Positions 60,963 to 64,000 of a DNA stretch of 64,000 bases are shown here, in pieces; the first letter of the stretch is position 1; every line of letters starts with the position of its first letter. Made by a program: the position numbers and the translations under genes. This stretch comes from an uncultured Bacteroidales bacterium (GTDB lineage Bacteria > Bacteroidota > Bacteroidia > Bacteroidales > Muribaculaceae): contig CAMGBT010000001.1 of NCBI GenBank assembly GCA_946011725.1, forward strand, positions 1-64,000. Reading direction: 5' to 3'. Below the pieces are notes generated by a model that saw only the letters and a program-made list of their open reading frames with translations, ran no database searches and was not told where the DNA came from.

Positions 60963-63900
60963 TTATTTAATGTACACCTTTTGGACGGTGTTGCCTTGGC
61001 GGCGGATAAACACTCCGTTGTGAGGCTCATCCACTTTTATGCCTTGAAGGTTGTAGTAGACAGCCGGGGCGGTAGCGTCGCTGTTGATGGTTACAATGCC
61101 GGCGGTGACATTGAAGGTGAGAGTCAGCGGGGTGGATTCGGCTGTGGCGTACACTTTCACGATGCTGGCGGTGTGTTCGCCTTCATCGAGGTCGGACAGC
61201 GGCAGGGTGGTTACGTCGTTGGGTAGTTCGGTGCTTTGGCCATCGATGGTTACGCGATAGCCCACGAACGAGCCGTAGCAGGGACCCTCGCCGGAGTGCT
61301 TGATGCCGGTGGTCATCTCCACGTCGTCTACAAGCAGGAAGAAGCCGTCGAAGGTATAATTGTTGATTGCCACATACTTAGCTTCTTTAGGGATAGTGAA
61401 TTCGAAGCGCTTGTAATCAATGGGCGCTTCCATCAAACCGGATACAAAAGTGAAGTCTTCGGGAGCCATTCCGGTAGTGGAGTAGCCCACGCGGATGGTT
61501 TCCAACGCATCCTCCACGTACATGTAGCTGCGAGCCCAGAATGAGAATTTGAAGTCGCGATGATAGTCGAGCTCGGGCGAGATGAACCAGTCGTCAGTTT
61601 GGTGCTTGTCGGGTTCGCCGGAAGTTTCCTCAGAGCTGAGGGTTGCTGCGGCATCGAAGAATGCGAGCGCGCGGTCGCCGCTGTGTGCGGTTTCTTGAGG
61701 CATAGCCGGAGCGGTATTTTTGCCGTTAAATACGATTGCGGCCATCTTGGAGCCCATGCCCGGGAAGCTGATGCCGCTGAAGCCGTATGTCAGATACATG
61801 TCGCCATCGTAATAATTCCAGCCGAGTTCGCCGGGTGCGTTGATTTCGAAGTCGGAGAAGTCTTCACCGTCGAAGTCTTCGGTGATGTCGGCAAAGAAGT
61901 CCCAAGCCAGGGTGTTGGTTTCGGCGATATAGTCGATGTTGGCGATGGGCAAAATCAACTGCTCGAGTTCGGCTTGGATAGTTTGAGCGTTGTCTTCCAA
62001 TACAATGCTTCCTTCAATGGGGCTGAAGCCCTTGCGGGTGATGCGGTATGAATACTCGCCCTTGAGCAGGCCTTCAATGGTGGCGGAGCCGCTTTCTACT
62101 GTGGCGGTGCGGGCTTTCATGCCTTGGCGGTACACTTCGAACAGCGCTCCGTCGGCATCTGCCGCATTGCCGGAATTGGTGCCTAATTGCAATGTGAGGT
62201 TGCAGCTCATATCTTTAGCTACGTTGTCGGAATTAGTGGCTTCCGAAGTCACATCATCGATGGTGTAATGAGCCTTTACGCTGTAAACGTAGTAGCCTTG
62301 CTTGAGGCTCGTCCAATCGCTGTCGGTAAGGCTCGTTGCGGTAGTGGCGGGGAAGGATACCCACGCTTCGGGATTGCTGCTGTCCTCGATATTATATCGG
62401 GTGACCAAATATTCGTAATTCTCCTCAAGCGAGTCTTCGATGTTTTCGCCATCCACGCGGATTAACAATGCACCTGTATAATCCATGTCGCTGAAATAGC
62501 GATAGGCATCGGGCGCGGAATAGTACGACGAGAAGAACGATTTCTTGCCGGGAAGTACTTCCGGATTGTTGTCGCGGGCGATACTTACCGGGCCATCGCC
62601 GGCAATAGCGATTGCGCAGCCATATTCACATTTGATAGGCTCCGGCAGGCTTATTTCGACCCACTTGTTCAAGAAGTTCGGTTCGATGGTGGAGTAGAGC
62701 ACTGTACCGGTGGGCTCGCCGTTGCTGCCTACTTCCAGCACATAGATAATCAGGGAGGAGGCAGCGCCCTCGATCTCGGCAGAATAGTATTTAAACTTAT
62801 ACAGAGTCATCGGGCTGAAGAAGAGATTGCCCACTACGTTGTATTCCGAACCGGTGCTATAGCCGAACACGTCGTCGTACTCGCCGGTGTCGTATGAGTG
62901 CTCGCGCAGGTGTACCGGACGTGTCCATGTTACATTGCCCAACCCGTTGGAGGTGATGGCAAACGGCTTCACACCGATTTGAGCCAACGTGGCAACGACC
63001 TCTTTAGCCGGCTGTGCTTCCGACAGGCTTGCCACCAACTGCACATCCGCCAGCAGGTTCTTGCTCACCGAGATAGCGTACTCCGAGTTTGTGTTGTCAT
63101 TAATTGTCACACCCGACACCGAGAACTTACCTTCGTCGTCCGTAACGGCAGTGTAATCGTCGTAGCCGGTGATTGTCACCGCTGCGCCTCGTACCGGCGT
63201 GCCGTCGGTGTGAGAAATCGTGCCGCTCAAAGTGCCTTTCTGCATCTGAGCCAAAGTCAAGCTGACCGGATTGGTTTCACCATTGGCCACGGTAACTGCT
63301 TGAGAACCGGTGAAGTAACCGTGGTATTCGGCCTCAAGGGTGTAATTACCCACCGGTACCTTGCTGAATTCAAACGAGCCATCGGCGGCCGTGGTGGCGC
63401 TGAACAGCTCAGGCAACTCCTTGATGAACACATTTACACCGGTGCAGTCGTCACTACCTTCAAGGACCACGGTGCCTTTCAGCGAGCCTTGTGCCGGCGC
63501 ATCAAGCTTCAAGTCCTTGATTACGATAATCATACCCTTACTTTGCGAAAGGTAGTGGCGAAAACTCAGGTAGTAATCGCCATCCGCCTCAATTTGCGGC
63601 AGTTCGATCTCGCATTTCTGACCATAGTAATTCTTGATTTCCTGAGTGAACAGAATGGTGTGAGTGCTGATGTCGGTCGAGGTGCCGATACCCACTTCCA
63701 AATTCTCACGTTCATAGTAGGAGGTGTACGCCGTGAAAGTCAAGGTGTACTTCTCACCGGCCTCTAAATAGATTGCCGGCGACACCATCACGTTGTTCAC
63801 ATCGTTGTCGGAACTGTAGCCCGAAGCAGCACCATCGCCACCGTATGCGCTGGTCCCAAAATACCAGTTGATACCATCGCCATCAAGGTCCTGTAGCGAC

Positions 63901-64000
63901 CATGTGGCAAATTCAGTCTCGCTGAACCCGCAAGAGTAGGGCACAGATTCAGCGGCAAGAGCCCTGTAGCTGAAGATAGGAAGCATTAGCGCTAACACAA
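60963..64000 (-). CDS. large secreted protein with carboxypeptidase-regulatory-like domains (5' end beyond window)
   Basis: At least 1011 codons are visible and the frame is still open at the window edge. The first visible residues (LALMLPIFSYRALA-AES) are the end of a signal peptide. A jelly-roll, choice-of-anchor-like domain follows (about 20-165). Three carboxypeptidase-regulatory-like (CNA-B type) modules are present (SLKGTVVLEGSDDCTGV..., TLSGTISHTDGTPVRGAAVTI, and one near residue 600). A choice-of-anchor J domain has QTDDWFISPELDYHRD. The last 30 residues (YYNLQGIKVDEPHNGVFIRR) resemble a type IX C-terminal signal. It is probably surface-bound or released. The ligand is unknown. Confidence 0.85.
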   Translation of the reverse strand, partial: VLALMLPIFSYRALAAESVPYSCGFSETEFATWSLQDLDGDGINWYFGTSAYGGDGAASGYSSDNDVNNVMVSPAIYLEAGEKYTLTFTAYTSYYERENLEVGIGTSTDISTHTILFTQEIKNYYGQKCEIELPQIEADGDYYLSFRHYLSQSKGMIIVIKDLKLDAPAQGSLKGTVVLEGSDDCTGVNVFIKELPELFSATTAADGSFEFSKVPVGNYTLEAEYHGYFTGSQAVTVANGETNPVSLTLAQMQKGTLSGTISHTDGTPVRGAAVTITGYDDYTAVTDDEGKFSVSGVTINDNTNSEYAISVSKNLLADVQLVASLSEAQPAKEVVATLAQIGVKPFAITSNGLGNVTWTRPVHLREHSYDTGEYDDVFGYSTGSEYNVVGNLFFSPMTLYKFKYYSAEIEGAASSLIIYVLEVGSNGEPTGTVLYSTIEPNFLNKWVEISLPEPIKCEYGCAIAIAGDGPVSIARDNNPEVLPGKKSFFSSYYSAPDAYRYFSDMDYTGALLIRVDGENIEDSLEENYEYLVTRYNIEDSSNPEAWVSFPATTATSLTDSDWTSLKQGYYVYSVKAHYTIDDVTSEATNSDNVAKDMSCNLTLQLGTNSGNAADADGALFEVYRQGMKARTATVESGSATIEGLLKGEYSYRITRKGFSPIEGSIVLEDNAQTIQAELEQLILPIANIDYIAETNTLAWDFFADITEDFDGEDFSDFEINAPGELGWNYYDGDMYLTYGFSGISFPGMGSKMAAIVFNGKNTAPAMPQETAHSGDRALAFFDAAATLSSEETSGEPDKHQTDDWFISPELDYHRDFKFSFWARSYMYVEDALETIRVGYSTTGMAPEDFTFVSGLMEAPIDYKRFEFTIPKEAKYVAINNYTFDGFFLLVDDVEMTTGIKHSGEGPCYGSFVGYRVTIDGQSTELPNDVTTLPLSDLDEGEHTASIVKVYATAESTPLTLTFNVTAGIVTINSDATAPAVYYNLQGIKVDEPHNGVFIRRQGNTVQKVYIK

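Overview
The window looks like chromosomal DNA of a moderately GC-rich Bacteroidales, most likely Muribaculaceae (inference). The evidence is a Bacteroidetes promoter grammar (TTTG, 19-20 nt, TAnnTTTG) seen at 13 sites, few Shine-Dalgarno sequences, the type IX secretion regulators PorX and PorW, secreted proteins with type IX-like C-terminal ends, a DksA-like protein without its zinc cysteines, and DUF4296, YihY and Rsh genes of Bacteroidales type.

Layout. 0-10 kb: a small hypothetical gene, an M3 metallopeptidase lipoprotein, an unusual 715-aa multi-HTH protein related to the transcription machinery, a 1461-aa secreted multidomain protein, and tRNA-Lys. 10-14.5 kb: a DUF1349 gene interrupted by an amber codon, then a stress/redox operon (Cys-nucleophile hydrolase, FMN reductase, carboxymuconolactone decarboxylase-cupin fusion, flavodoxin remnant, AraC regulator). 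14.5-17.7 kb: a YbjN-like gene, an outer-membrane barrel, and 1.4 kb of nested palindromes and dispersed repeats. 17.7-24 kb: the ileS-dksA-lspA-DUF4296 operon and rpsP. 24-28.8 kb: tdk-yhcH-DUF3108-yihY-ridA, then a GNAT toxin-antitoxin-like pair. 28.9-34.6 kb: rplY-pth-hslR-rhlE, and an LTA-synthase-like sulfatase with a PAP2 phosphatase. 34.6-37.1 kb: repeats, a strong orphan promoter driving a long structured RNA, and two AT-rich genes of unknown function.

37.1-46 kb: an AddB-like nuclease and hemW on the plus strand converge on a small membrane protein-dxs-trkA-trkH operon whose mRNA may be leaderless. 46-50.6 kb: an MsbA-like exporter, and an AT-rich DpnII-type restriction-modification cassette (Dam methylase, R.DpnII, DpnA) lying between it and birA. 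50.7-60.8 kb: a long co-directional operon rsh-pgpH-porW-porX-tsaE-birA, which joins stringent response, cyclic-nucleotide turnover, type IX secretion control, tRNA modification and biotinylation. 60.9-64 kb: a second large secreted protein, cut by the window edge.

The observations most worth following up are the structured RNA with its two orphan genes (35.3-36.6 kb), the RpoA-CTD/sigma-4/HTH fusion protein (3-5.1 kb), the interspersed hairpin elements, and the amber-interrupted DUF1349 gene.
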